This document shows, piece after piece, positions 6,445-11,445 of a stretch of 11,445 bases of DNA (the stretch's first letter is position 1; the number at the start of each line of letters is the position of its first letter). The DNA is taken from positions 1 through 11,445 of the forward strand of contig JANZYY010000114.1 of the NCBI GenBank assembly GCA_026419705.1, given 5' to 3'. The translations under genes were made by a program, and so were the position numbers. The stretch comes from Fischerella sp. Its GTDB lineage: Bacteria; Cyanobacteriota; Cyanobacteriia; Cyanobacteriales; Nostocaceae. The notes below the pieces were generated by a model, which searched no databases, was not told the origin of the DNA, and saw only the letters and a program-made list of their open reading frames with translations.

Positions 6445-6452
6445 TTTTTTGA

Positions 6453-6481
6453 TTGACATCAATAAATAATGATAGCATAAT
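6453..6481 (+). promoter_or_regulatory. Sigma70-type promoter
   Basis: TTGACA (6453-6458), a 17-base spacer and CATAAT (6476-6481) precede the 62-aa gene. Transcription should begin near 6488, giving a leader of about 28 bases that carries AAGGAGA at 6503-6509. Confidence 0.8.
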
Positions 6482-6515
6482 AATGATACTGTGAAGCTTG
6501 TTAAGGAGACATCAA

Positions 6516-6704
6516 ATGTGGAACAGTTCTAATTACAGCGGTCGCCTTCAAAATTTCACGGCCAAGGTCTGGATGCAGGTAGGCTCTGGTCAATCCCAGA
6601 CGCGCCGCTTGGTAGCTGTCCCAATCACCGCTCCTACACTGAGCGAAGCACGTATGCTTGCCCATGCGCAATATGGTGCTGACAAGGTTCTTGGTGTCTA
6701 CTAA
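6516..6704 (+). CDS. Small hypothetical protein, 62 aa
   Basis: ATG 6516 is chosen over the upstream TTG 6498 because the strong Shine-Dalgarno AAGGAGA (6503-6509) sits six bases before it. The protein has a polar N-terminus, a beta-like KVWMQVGSGQSQTRRLVAVP segment (17-36), and a helix SEARMLAHAQYGADKVLGVY (43-62). The strand-then-'SEARxxAxAQYG'-helix arrangement, with the helix followed by a short strand VLGVY, suggests a small alpha/beta fold. It has its own strong promoter and upstream tandem repeats, so it is probably an early, well-expressed protein. Function unknown. Confidence 0.75.
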   Translation: MWNSSNYSGRLQNFTAKVWMQVGSGQSQTRRLVAVPITAPTLSEARMLAHAQYGADKVLGVY

Positions 6705-6717
6705 CAGATTGAATTCT

Positions 6718-6876
6718 ATGAGCGAGCCTTCATTGGATCAAATTCGAGAAATCCAAAGCCGGTGTGGCTTGGATTATATCCAAGCACGAAATCATCTAAT
6801 TGGGCTACGTCAAATTCGATCACTGCTAGATGAGCAAAACCGTGATCATCTCAGCCGAGCAATCGACAACTGGTGA
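6718..6876 (+). CDS. Small hypothetical protein, 52 aa
   Basis: The ATG lies 13 bases after the preceding stop and is the first start not overlapping the upstream gene. The product reads MSEPSLDQIREIQSRCGLDY, then a helix IQARNHLIGLRQIRSLLDEQ and a short basic/acidic end. The start resembles a small three-helix bundle of the UBA/TS-N type (hydrophobic pattern I..IQ..CGLDY..AR..L), but this is only a pattern impression. No strong Shine-Dalgarno is seen, so translation may depend on the upstream gene. It is probably part of the 6453 transcript. Confidence 0.55.
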   Translation: MSEPSLDQIREIQSRCGLDYIQARNHLIGLRQIRSLLDEQNRDHLSRAIDNW

Positions 6877-6885
6877 TGAGACAAT

Positions 6886-6906
6886 CTTAACCAAAATTTG
6901 GTTAAG
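6886..6906. repeat. 21-bp near-perfect palindrome, operator-like
   Basis: Ten-base arms CTTAACCAAA and TTTGGTTAAG flank one central A. It lies 16 bases upstream of the -35 box at 6923 and has no U-tract, so an operator for a dimeric regulator is more likely than a terminator. Confidence 0.5.
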
Positions 6907-6922
6907 TAAAGGAAAATTGTGG

Positions 6923-6951
6923 TTGACAACTTTTTCGAAGTCAGCTACAAT
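6923..6951 (+). promoter_or_regulatory. Sigma70-type promoter
   Basis: TTGACA (6923-6928), a 17-base spacer and TACAAT (6946-6951) precede the 146-aa gene. The leader starts near 6958 and can form a hairpin at its very 5' end (ACTGCA 6960-6965 with TGCAGT 6970-6975, loop ATGG), a position that often protects phage mRNA. Confidence 0.85.
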
Positions 6952-7003
6952 TTAAACATACTGCAATGGTGCAGTTGTTTTTTCAACTTCAAGGAGTGTG
7001 TAA

Positions 7004-7444
7004 ATGAGTGAAACTTTCAAGGTTGGCGGTGTTAGCCGTCTAAATGGTCAAGTCAAGGTTCGTTTTGCCAACGACCTAACCCGTGTCAAGAATCTGGCCA
7101 AGAGTGGTCACACTGACATTGAGCTGCTGGAGCTGCCGTCGGCTATGACCAAGGCCGAAGTTGTCAAGCATCTAATGACTACTGACCTGTACAAGAACCC
7201 AGAGTATCAGGCTGTAATCGATGCGGCCGATGCCAAGTATAACGCTGCGCCCAAGCAGCCGCGTATCAAGGCGGAGAAGACCGCCAAGGTCACCAAGGCC
7301 CGGGGCAAGCCTAGCCTCGACGCTATCAAGGCTCGCGCCAACAAGAAGGCTGCTGCTCCGGTAGCGGAAGCCCAAGATCCTGCTACCCCGCAGGAATCTT
7401 TCCAGGCCGCAGTTGACGCTGTGGGCGACGAAGCTCCATTTTAA
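7004..7444 (+). CDS. Phage hypothetical protein with Lys/Ala-rich tail, GC-richer than neighbours
   Basis: A 146-aa protein with AAGGAG at 6991-6996, seven bases before ATG. Residues 1-80 form a compact domain beginning FKVGGVSRLNGQVKVRFAND (5-24), with a TDIELLELP strand and an MTKAEVVKHLMTTDLYKNPE helix (48-67). Residues 82-125 are a disordered, Lys/Ala/Pro-rich tail, and the end is acidic. I recall similar N-terminal domains as conserved hypotheticals in T4-like cyanophages, which supports the phage origin. Lysine is nearly always AAG and Leu often CTG, unlike the AAA/TTA use of neighbours. This suits strong expression in the host or acquisition from a GC-richer source. It has its own strong promoter and a terminator. 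Function unknown; the basic tail may bind nucleic acid. Confidence 0.75.
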   Translation: MSETFKVGGVSRLNGQVKVRFANDLTRVKNLAKSGHTDIELLELPSAMTKAEVVKHLMTTDLYKNPEYQAVIDAADAKYNAAPKQPRIKAEKTAKVTKARGKPSLDAIKARANKKAAAPVAEAQDPATPQESFQAAVDAVGDEAPF

Positions 7445-7464
7445 TCCAAAACGCAACGAAAAAC

Positions 7465-7492
7465 AAGGCTGCCTTGTGCAGCCTTTTTATTT
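7465..7492. terminator. Bidirectional intrinsic terminator between convergent genes
   Basis: AAGGCTGC (7465-7472), loop CTTGT and GCAGCCTT (7478-7485) form an 8-bp hairpin followed by TTTATTT on the plus strand. On the minus strand the same stem is followed by GTTTTTCG. It ends the 146-aa gene and the convergent glycosyltransferase. A competing hairpin, ACAAGG (7464-7469) with CCTTGT (7472-7477), is also possible. Confidence 0.8.
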
Positions 7493-8479
7493 AGGTGTTA
7501 AACTTTCTCTAAAAATTTGCCAGCATTCTTCCCAAGTCCATTTTGTGCTGCTAGTTTCAACCGTTGCTCTATTTAATGTCAATGCCCGTTCAACGGCTTC
7601 TTCTATGTTCCAACTGAGATAACCGTTTACACCGGGTTCGACTATATCAATTGGTCCTGTTACTGGAAATGCTGCTACAGGAGTTCCTAGGCTAATGGCT
7701 TCTATGTTTACAATACCAAATGTGTCCGTTAAACTAGGGAAAACAAAAACATCGGCTTGGTAAAAATATTCTGCTAAGTCTCGTCCTGCCTTGTAGCCTA
7801 AAAACTGCGCATCTAAATTTTTTTCCAATTCTTGCCTATAAGGTCCGTCACCCACTATTATTAGTTGATACTTAGTGGTTAACGATGCTAGTGCATCTAA
7901 ATTTTTTTCTCGACTAAGTCTGCCTACATATAAAATTACTGGTTTAGATCTAGGTTTCCTAACGTTAGACCAAGGTTTTAGCACACTTCGATCAACACCA
8001 CGAGCCCACACCTTAATCGGTATCGTGAACCCAGCACGCTCCAATTCCTGTTTTACACTTTTACTGGGCACTAATACCAGTGTACTGTCTCGATGAAACC
8101 AGCGCAAAAATGCATAGGTAAAGTTAGTGGGTACGTTGTAAATTTTTTTTAGAAATTCGGGAAATTTGGTATGATAACTGGTATTATGTTTATATCCTAA
8201 TTTTTTACACGCAAACTTACCGGCCAAACCAATTGGACCTTCAGTTGCAATATGTATATAGTCAGGATTAATAGATCGGATTTTCTTAACTAACCCCCAG
8301 GGTATGCTTAATTTTACTTCGGAGTATCTTGGGGCACTAAAGTATTTAAAATCTTCCGGAGTTACGAACATCATGTCATAACCATCGCGTAGCGCTAATG
8401 GTTGTATATGTCTAAAAGTAGTAACTACACCGTTAACTTGATCGGGAAGGTTGTCCGTTAGAATTAATATTTTTTTCAT
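7487..8479 (-). CDS. GT4-family glycosyltransferase (SQD2/mannosyltransferase-like)
   Basis: A 330-aa GT-B fold enzyme of family GT4. N-terminal half: MKKILILTDNLPDQVNGVVT (1-20) with the usual NGV glycine loop, TEGPIG (79-84) and YHTKFPEFL (102-110). C-terminal nucleotide-sugar half: GVD (161-163), YVGRLSREKNLD (184-195), VGDGP (209-213), and FPSLTDTFGIVNIEA (247-261), the E-x7-E motif with Asp252 in place of the first Glu, as in several SQD2-like members. Such enzymes transfer hexoses from NDP-sugars to membrane lipids or glycans. No membrane segment is seen; surface attachment is likely. Its start overlaps the phosphoesterase gene by 47 bases, giving a coupled pair. Acceptor and sugar unknown; lipid glycosylation or host surface change is inferred. 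Confidence 0.85.
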   Translation of the reverse strand: MKKILILTDNLPDQVNGVVTTFRHIQPLALRDGYDMMFVTPEDFKYFSAPRYSEVKLSIPWGLVKKIRSINPDYIHIATEGPIGLAGKFACKKLGYKHNTSYHTKFPEFLKKIYNVPTNFTYAFLRWFHRDSTLVLVPSKSVKQELERAGFTIPIKVWARGVDRSVLKPWSNVRKPRSKPVILYVGRLSREKNLDALASLTTKYQLIIVGDGPYRQELEKNLDAQFLGYKAGRDLAEYFYQADVFVFPSLTDTFGIVNIEAISLGTPVAAFPVTGPIDIVEPGVNGYLSWNIEEAVERALTLNRATVETSSTKWTWEECWQIFRESLTPK

Positions 8480-9230
8480 TCTTTTTCTTTTCTGTCCAGT
8501 GTACGATTTGCCAACTACCGTCTAAATTTTCAACTAACGCAGTACAACTTTCTACCCAATCTCCGTCATTCATATACATTATTCCGCCAATATCTTTAAT
8601 TTCTGCATGGTGAATATGCCCGCAAATTATGCCATCAAAGCCACGTTTAATGCAGTAATTAACCAAATTTTGTTCGAATCTAAACATAAAATCCACTGCA
8701 CGTTTGACTCTGTGTTTTAGATATCTACTTAAACTCCAATAACCAAAACCAAATCTGTGTCGTAACCAATTAAACTTGGTATTTAGATTTAACACTATTT
8801 CATACGCAGCATCGCCTAAAAAGCTTAACCAAGGTGCCAAGCGTGTAATGCCATCAAAGAGATCTCCATGTATCACTAGATAATGTTTACCATCTAATCC
8901 AATGTGTTCGTATTGATTGGAGATTTCTACATTACCAAAACCGATATTGTATGGTATTAATGGTCTGAAGAATTCGTCGTGATTTCCAGCTATATAAATT
9001 ACCTGTGTGCCGCGGCGAGCATAACTTAAAATTCTTCTAACTACGTTAGTGTGACTTTGTTTCCATCGCCATTTATTTTGCTGTATGCGCCAGCCATCAA
9101 TAATGTCGCCCACCAAGTAAAGATAGTCGCATTCGCTGTGCTTTAAAAAATCTTCTAGCAAATCTGCTTTGCAGTTCTTTGTGCCTAGATGTACATCGCT
9201 GATAAAAATTGATCTATATCGATTTTTCAT
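8433..9230 (-). CDS. LpxH-like calcineurin-type metallophosphoesterase
   Basis: A 265-aa enzyme with all metallophosphoesterase motifs: SDVHLG (11-16), GDIIDGW (41-47), GNHDE (82-86), HGD (121-123) and GHIHH (204-208). The GHIHH end and the Trp/Arg-rich middle match UDP-2,3-diacylglucosamine diphosphatase-like proteins, which cleave the pyrophosphate of a lipid A precursor at the inner membrane. Relatives of this branch have other or unknown substrates, so LpxH activity is not certain. The basic, Asn/Ser-rich tail (248-265) is an extension. It leads a two-gene minus-strand operon with the glycosyltransferase. No clear Shine-Dalgarno or promoter is visible in the 48-base AT-rich gap to the divergent gene at 9279. 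Confidence 0.8.
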   Translation of the reverse strand: MKNRYRSIFISDVHLGTKNCKADLLEDFLKHSECDYLYLVGDIIDGWRIQQNKWRWKQSHTNVVRRILSYARRGTQVIYIAGNHDEFFRPLIPYNIGFGNVEISNQYEHIGLDGKHYLVIHGDLFDGITRLAPWLSFLGDAAYEIVLNLNTKFNWLRHRFGFGYWSLSRYLKHRVKRAVDFMFRFEQNLVNYCIKRGFDGIICGHIHHAEIKDIGGIMYMNDGDWVESCTALVENLDGSWQIVHWTEKKKNEKNINSNGQPSRSS

Positions 9231-9278
9231 ACAAAGTTATTTAACCAAAATAAATTCTACAAAACTAAATATATAAGT

Positions 9279-9437
9279 ATGAAACAGAAAAAAATTATTG
9301 CTAAAATGTACGAAGCTTGCATCAATCACGATGCAGTAGCGCAAGCCGAACTTATGAAAAAAGAGTTTGAAAAAATTTTTAAACGACGCAATAAACATAA
9401 GTCCGTGGCTGGTGCTAAGTACACTGTTTTGAGATAA
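9279..9437 (+). CDS. Small basic phage protein, 52 aa
   Basis: MKQKKIIAKMYEACINHDAV opens a 52-aa, mostly helical protein, followed by AQAELMKKEFEKIFKRRNKH and an end AGAKYTVLR. The frame starts divergently from the phosphoesterase, 48 bases away, and is followed by the tmRNA promoter. The helix-then-Lys/Arg block-then 'VAGAKYTV' end looks like other short marine-phage proteins I recall, all of unknown function. There is no Shine-Dalgarno; the leader is pure AT. It is probably real because its amino-acid use and compact AGAKYTV end are protein-like, but it is small. Confidence 0.55.
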   Translation: MKQKKIIAKMYEACINHDAVAQAELMKKEFEKIFKRRNKHKSVAGAKYTVLR

Positions 9438-9481
9438 ATTAAATGCTGCATAACGCATAGAATTTTTGGTAACGTCAAGAC

Positions 9482-9511
9482 TTGACCATAAACTATATTG
9501 TGCTATACAAT
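9482..9511 (+). promoter_or_regulatory. Probable tmRNA promoter
   Basis: TTGACC (9482-9487) is followed by overlapping -10 choices, TATACA (9504-9509, 16-base spacer) and TACAAT (9506-9511, 18-base spacer). Transcription would start near 9516, just before the acceptor half. Confidence 0.65.
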
Positions 9512-9512
9512 A

Positions 9513-9779
9513 CAAATATTGTTGTAAACTCCGAAAGGAAAGAAGCAAGTCCAAAGCTGGGCAAGACGCGGGTTCGACTCCCGCCGCCTCCACCCAAGTG
9601 TATCGCATAGTATATTTGGGTGGGGGCGAACTGGGATCGATTGACAGACGAGTAGATGAGTGGACAACACGAGAGTTGACCGACGTAATCGGCAAAAAAC
9701 GATAAACGCAAACGATGAGCGTTTCTTGATGGCTGCGTGAGCACCATCGGGGTAGGAATACCTAGCAACAGAAAATTCC
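9513..9779 (+). ncRNA. ssrA: Permuted (two-piece) tmRNA, tag ANDERFLMAA
   Basis: tmRNA rescues stalled ribosomes and adds a degradation tag. Here the parts are in permuted order. The acceptor half comes first, with the T arm GCGGG-TTCGACT-CCCGC (9568-9584) and acceptor 3' strand CGCCTCC (9585-9591) plus ACC. An intervening segment (9595-9621) follows, then the coding half beginning GGGGGCG (9622-9628), which pairs with CGCCTCC through seven pairs including one G-U. The D-like region reads GGGATCGATTGACAG. The resume codon GCA at 9708 opens GCA AAC GAT GAG CGT TTC TTG ATG GCT GCG TGA, encoding ANDERFLMAA. The stop lies in the loop of P5 (GATGG-c-TGC/GCA-CCATC, 9728-9748). A pseudoknot follows (GGTA/TACC 9751-9762; GGAA 9755-9758 with TTCC 9776-9779). 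Piece ends are approximate. The genomic 3' end reads ACCC, so CCA is probably completed by enzyme. Confidence 0.92.
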
Positions 9780-9805
9780 CAGGGGCTTCGGCCCCTGTTT
9801 ATTTT
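9780..9805 (+). terminator. Intrinsic terminator of the tmRNA
   Basis: CAGGGGC (9780-9786), UUCG loop and GCCCCTG (9791-9797) followed by TTTATTTT form a strong hairpin directly after the last pseudoknot base. Confidence 0.88.
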
Positions 9806-9816
9806 GGAGATTAACA

Positions 9817-10056
9817 ATGGCCACTTACGCTGAATATTTTGAATTACATCGACCTAAGCCAAAATTCCAAATTGGGGACCGTGTGCAAGGGTTTTTTAAT
9901 GATATGCCCATTAGAGGAACTGTTTTAATTGAGCATATCGTTAATGAAGAACAAGGGGCGAAAGTGCACGTTTGGCTTGATCTTCCAATTCGATATAACA
10001 ACTCTTACAGTCAATTTATCACTTGCCAACCAAAAATTCTTAAACCCTTAAAATAA
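9817..10056 (+). CDS. Small SH3-like hypothetical protein, 79 aa
   Basis: GGAG at 9806-9809, seven bases before ATG, supports the start. The core reads FQIGDRVQGFFNDMPIRGTV (17-36) then LIEHIVNEEQGAKVHVWLDL (37-56), an all-beta pattern like KOW/SH3-type small barrels: GDRV, a turn, GTV and a long hairpin. The C-terminal KPKILKPLK is basic. No known family is recognised. It lies between the tmRNA terminator and the late promoter. With no own promoter visible, it may rely on read-through or an unrecognised promoter inside the tmRNA region. Confidence 0.65.
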   Translation: MATYAEYFELHRPKPKFQIGDRVQGFFNDMPIRGTVLIEHIVNEEQGAKVHVWLDLPIRYNNSYSQFITCQPKILKPLK

Positions 10057-10064
10057 TATAAATA
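10057..10064 (+). promoter_or_regulatory. T4-type late promoter TATAAATA
   Basis: An exact TATAAATA octamer, the sole sequence element of T4-type late promoters, lies 24 bases before the next ATG. The implied start near 10070 leaves a short leader with GAGG at 10077-10080. Confidence 0.6.
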
Positions 10065-10088
10065 TCATGTCAGTTCGAGGATTTAGAT

Positions 10089-10553
10089 ATGATATTTTAT
10101 CGATGGTGGCTAATTATTAGTATAACCGCAATAATTTTTTTATTTTCTATTAGTTTTGGATACTTCCAACAGCTTCCCCAGCTTGATAAAACATACCTAA
10201 GCTATGCTTGTCTAGTACTTTTCGTATTATCTTCCCTGTTCATTGGTGTGCTTAGTTGGCAGCCCAATGTTGAAACACTCAACAAACATTTGCCTTTATG
10301 TTGGTTTACCAGTGAACTTATGCTGGGTCTTGGCATGATAGGCACCCTAATAGGATTTATGTTAATGATTACGGGAGCATTTGCATCGGGAAGCCTGGAT
10401 ATGAGCAATGCAGAAAATGCTAGAACGCTGTTAATTAATATGGCTACTGGATTTAGCACTGCTGCGGTCACTACGCTGGTTGGTCTAAGTTGCAGTCTGA
10501 TAACAAAGTTGCAATTGATTAATTTAGAGTATGCGTTACCAGACGAAAGATGA
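10089..10553 (+). CDS. Minimal ExbB/TolQ/MotA-like membrane channel subunit
   Basis: A 154-aa protein with four hydrophobic segments (about 6-26, 40-60, 75-99 and 115-139). Segments three and four carry the family signature: GLGMIGTLIGFMLM (80-93), like the GLLGTVWGI helix of ExbB/TolQ, and MATGFSTAAVTTLVGLSCSL (118-137), like GIxTALVTTAxGL, with the conserved Thr residues lining the proton path. The large cytoplasmic domain of ExbB or MotA is absent, so this is a stripped-down form (family members are usually 200-300 aa). GAGG at 10077 supports the start. It is coupled by ATGA to the ExbD-like gene, as in ExbB-ExbD and ZorA-ZorB pairs. A proton-driven function in the inner membrane is likely; the partner driven is unknown. 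Confidence 0.75.
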   Translation: MIFYRWWLIISITAIIFLFSISFGYFQQLPQLDKTYLSYACLVLFVLSSLFIGVLSWQPNVETLNKHLPLCWFTSELMLGLGMIGTLIGFMLMITGAFASGSLDMSNAENARTLLINMATGFSTAAVTTLVGLSCSLITKLQLINLEYALPDER

Positions 10554-11203
10554 AACATAATTATAGCAAACATAGCACCAATTTGGCATTTTTAGACATG
10601 CTGTTTAATATGGTGTTGGCTTTTGCTTTTTTATTTGTGCTAGCATTTTTATTAATCAATCCTCCCACTGTACGCAAACCCGCAGTAGAGCTCAAAGCAG
10701 AGTATATTATTCAAGTGGATTGGCCAGACGAAGCCTACGAAGATATAGATACTTGGCTATTGCTGCCTAACGGTAAGCGTGTAGGTTTTGGTAGTAAAGA
10801 TGTTGACTATGTAACACTAGACAGAGACGATAGGGGCATTAGTGGGGATACCTTTTTAAATCCTGTAACTGGAGAAATCGAAGTAGTTAAACTAAATCGA
10901 GAAATGATGGTTATACGTGCTCGCGTTCCTGGTCGATATGTAGTAAATTTGCATGTTTATGCATTACATAAAAATCATTTGCCGCAACCCCCGAAAATTG
11001 AGTTACCCTATGCAGTGTCAGTGACTTTGATTAAAGTTAATCCCTTGGTTACAGAAATAATTAAAAAGCCCATTTTAATGTCGAAGCTAAATCAAGAAGC
11101 CACTGCCTTTGCTTTTGATATTAAAGACGATGGCAGTATTAGCATTGACAACGACGCCGATGTACCATTTATTGGATTTTCTAACATTGTGAGGTCGCAG
11201 TGA
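10550..11203 (+). CDS. ExbD/MotB-like membrane protein with YfaP/DUF2135-like domain
   Basis: A 217-aa protein. A short N-terminal tail (1-13) leads into one membrane helix, FLDMLFNMVLAFAFLFVLAF (14-33), with D16 at its start. This is the arrangement of ExbD/TolR/MotB, in which one Asp takes the proton. The rest should lie in the periplasm. Residues 50-140 contain VDWPDEAYEDIDTWLLLPNG (56-75), VTLDRDDRG (88-96) and PGRYVVNLHVY (127-137), matching the DxDLHV.DPNG / LDxDD / PGxYxVxVxxY pattern of YfaP/DUF2135-like beta-sandwich domains. No OmpA-like peptidoglycan domain is visible, unlike MotB. Residues 155-217 are a further beta-rich part. It is coupled to the upstream gene by ATGA and followed two bases later by another membrane gene. 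Confidence 0.7.
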   Translation: MKHNYSKHSTNLAFLDMLFNMVLAFAFLFVLAFLLINPPTVRKPAVELKAEYIIQVDWPDEAYEDIDTWLLLPNGKRVGFGSKDVDYVTLDRDDRGISGDTFLNPVTGEIEVVKLNREMMVIRARVPGRYVVNLHVYALHKNHLPQPPKIELPYAVSVTLIKVNPLVTEIIKKPILMSKLNQEATAFAFDIKDDGSISIDNDADVPFIGFSNIVRSQ

Positions 11204-11205
11204 TT

Positions 11206-11445
11206 ATGAATATCGAAATTGCATCAATGTTAGTTCCTATTATAATTTTCTCATTATTTTTAATGACTGGATCTTTATTTTTATTGGTCAAGCACGATAA
11301 ATCTTTTACCAAACTAATTCTGGTTCCATCGGCACTGGCTTTTGCTGTAGTTATAATTTTGTTTTTTGCCAATTTACTTGGTCGCGCAGTGCCACTACCA
11401 CTACCCGATAAATTTATGTACCTAGCGCATAGAGTTGTAGTAGAG
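11206..11445 (+). CDS. Partial membrane protein, third gene of the late operon
   Basis: The frame starts two bases after the previous stop and runs off the window after 80 codons. It begins MNIEIASMLVPIIIFSLFLM, with hydrophobic segments about 7-26 and 37-56 (LILVPSALAFAVVIILFFAN) separated by the charged turn VKHDKSFTK, then a Pro-rich PLPLPDKFMY stretch. At least two membrane passes are present. Tight spacing with the ExbB- and ExbD-like genes implies a shared complex or pathway. It cannot be classified without the missing end. Confidence 0.65.
   Translation, partial: MNIEIASMLVPIIIFSLFLMTGSLFLLVKHDKSFTKLILVPSALAFAVVIILFFANLLGRAVPLPLPDKFMYLAHRVVVE

Noticed and set aside
6886..6906. Palindrome as intrinsic terminator
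   Set aside because: No U-tract follows on either strand and the stem is AT-rich; an operator is more likely.
9231..9278. Promoter of the minus-strand cassette in the divergent gap
   Set aside because: Only weak -10-like boxes (TAGAAT on the minus strand) without a good -35; not called.
9568..9597. T-arm region as a phage integration site
   Set aside because: tmRNA ends are common attachment sites, but no integrase gene and no duplicated flank are present in the window.
9692..9719. Other tag frames in the tmRNA (AKNDKRKR or GKKR)
   Set aside because: They end without the hydrophobic-AA signal, and the conserved resume-codon context points to GCA at 9708 with ANDERFLMAA.
9237..9817. Long minus- and plus-strand reading frames across 9237-9817
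   Set aside because: They lie over the 52-aa gene and the tmRNA, whose paired structure and tag explain the sequence; the proteins show no motifs.
1..11445. CRISPR array, insertion sequence or tRNA genes
   Set aside because: No spaced repeats, transposase or cloverleaf other than the tmRNA acceptor domain was found by eye.

Overview
The window looks like part of a large, AT-rich, T4-like (myovirus) phage genome from an aquatic environment. Genes are small, tightly packed and often joined by ATGA or TAATG overlaps. One promoter matches the T4-type late element TATAAATA, and several near-consensus sigma70 promoters look like early phage promoters. Several proteins begin with a short hydrophobic leader ending in Leu-x-Glu, like the capsid-targeting and cleavage sequences of T4 internal head proteins. 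No terminase, capsid, tail, polymerase or integrase gene lies inside the window, so the phage assignment rests on these features and on family resemblance. The tmRNA tag (ANDERFLMAA) and its two-piece layout suggest a proteobacterial host, most like betaproteobacterial tags; this is inference.

Layout. (1) 24-4863, plus strand: a SprT-like metalloprotease, then a row of proteins with capsid-targeting-like N-termini. These are an amidoligase-like protein, a 29-residue remnant of a kinase-like gene, a basic 115-aa protein, a kinase-like fusion, a nonsense-interrupted short gene and a two-domain protein ending in a GHEGRHR-type domain. They may be packaged in the head and injected with the DNA. 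(2) 4884-7492, plus strand: an early-type region with three good sigma70 promoters. It encodes a SpoT/MESH1-type HD hydrolase that appears leaderless, two small membrane proteins, a frameshifted WGR-like gene, three small hypothetical proteins and a GC-richer 146-aa protein closed by a bidirectional terminator. (3) 7487-9230, minus strand: a two-gene cassette of a GT4 glycosyltransferase and an LpxH-like calcineurin phosphoesterase. (4) 9279-9805: a 52-aa gene, then a circularly permuted (two-piece) tmRNA with promoter, T arm, acceptor halves, tag, P5, a pseudoknot and a terminator. (5) 9817-11445: a small gene, then a late-promoter operon of three membrane proteins. The first is a minimal ExbB/TolQ/MotA-like channel protein, the second an ExbD/TolR/MotB-like protein carrying a YfaP/DUF2135-like domain, and the third runs off the window end.

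The genes together suggest control of the host at several levels: injected enzymes at entry, (p)ppGpp turnover and ribosome rescue during early growth, envelope glycolipid or lipid A modification, and a late proton-channel-like membrane complex. The most notable items are the phage permuted tmRNA, the cluster of putative capsid-targeted enzymes with decayed relatives, a repeat motif shared by two early promoters, and the ExbB/ExbD-like trio.
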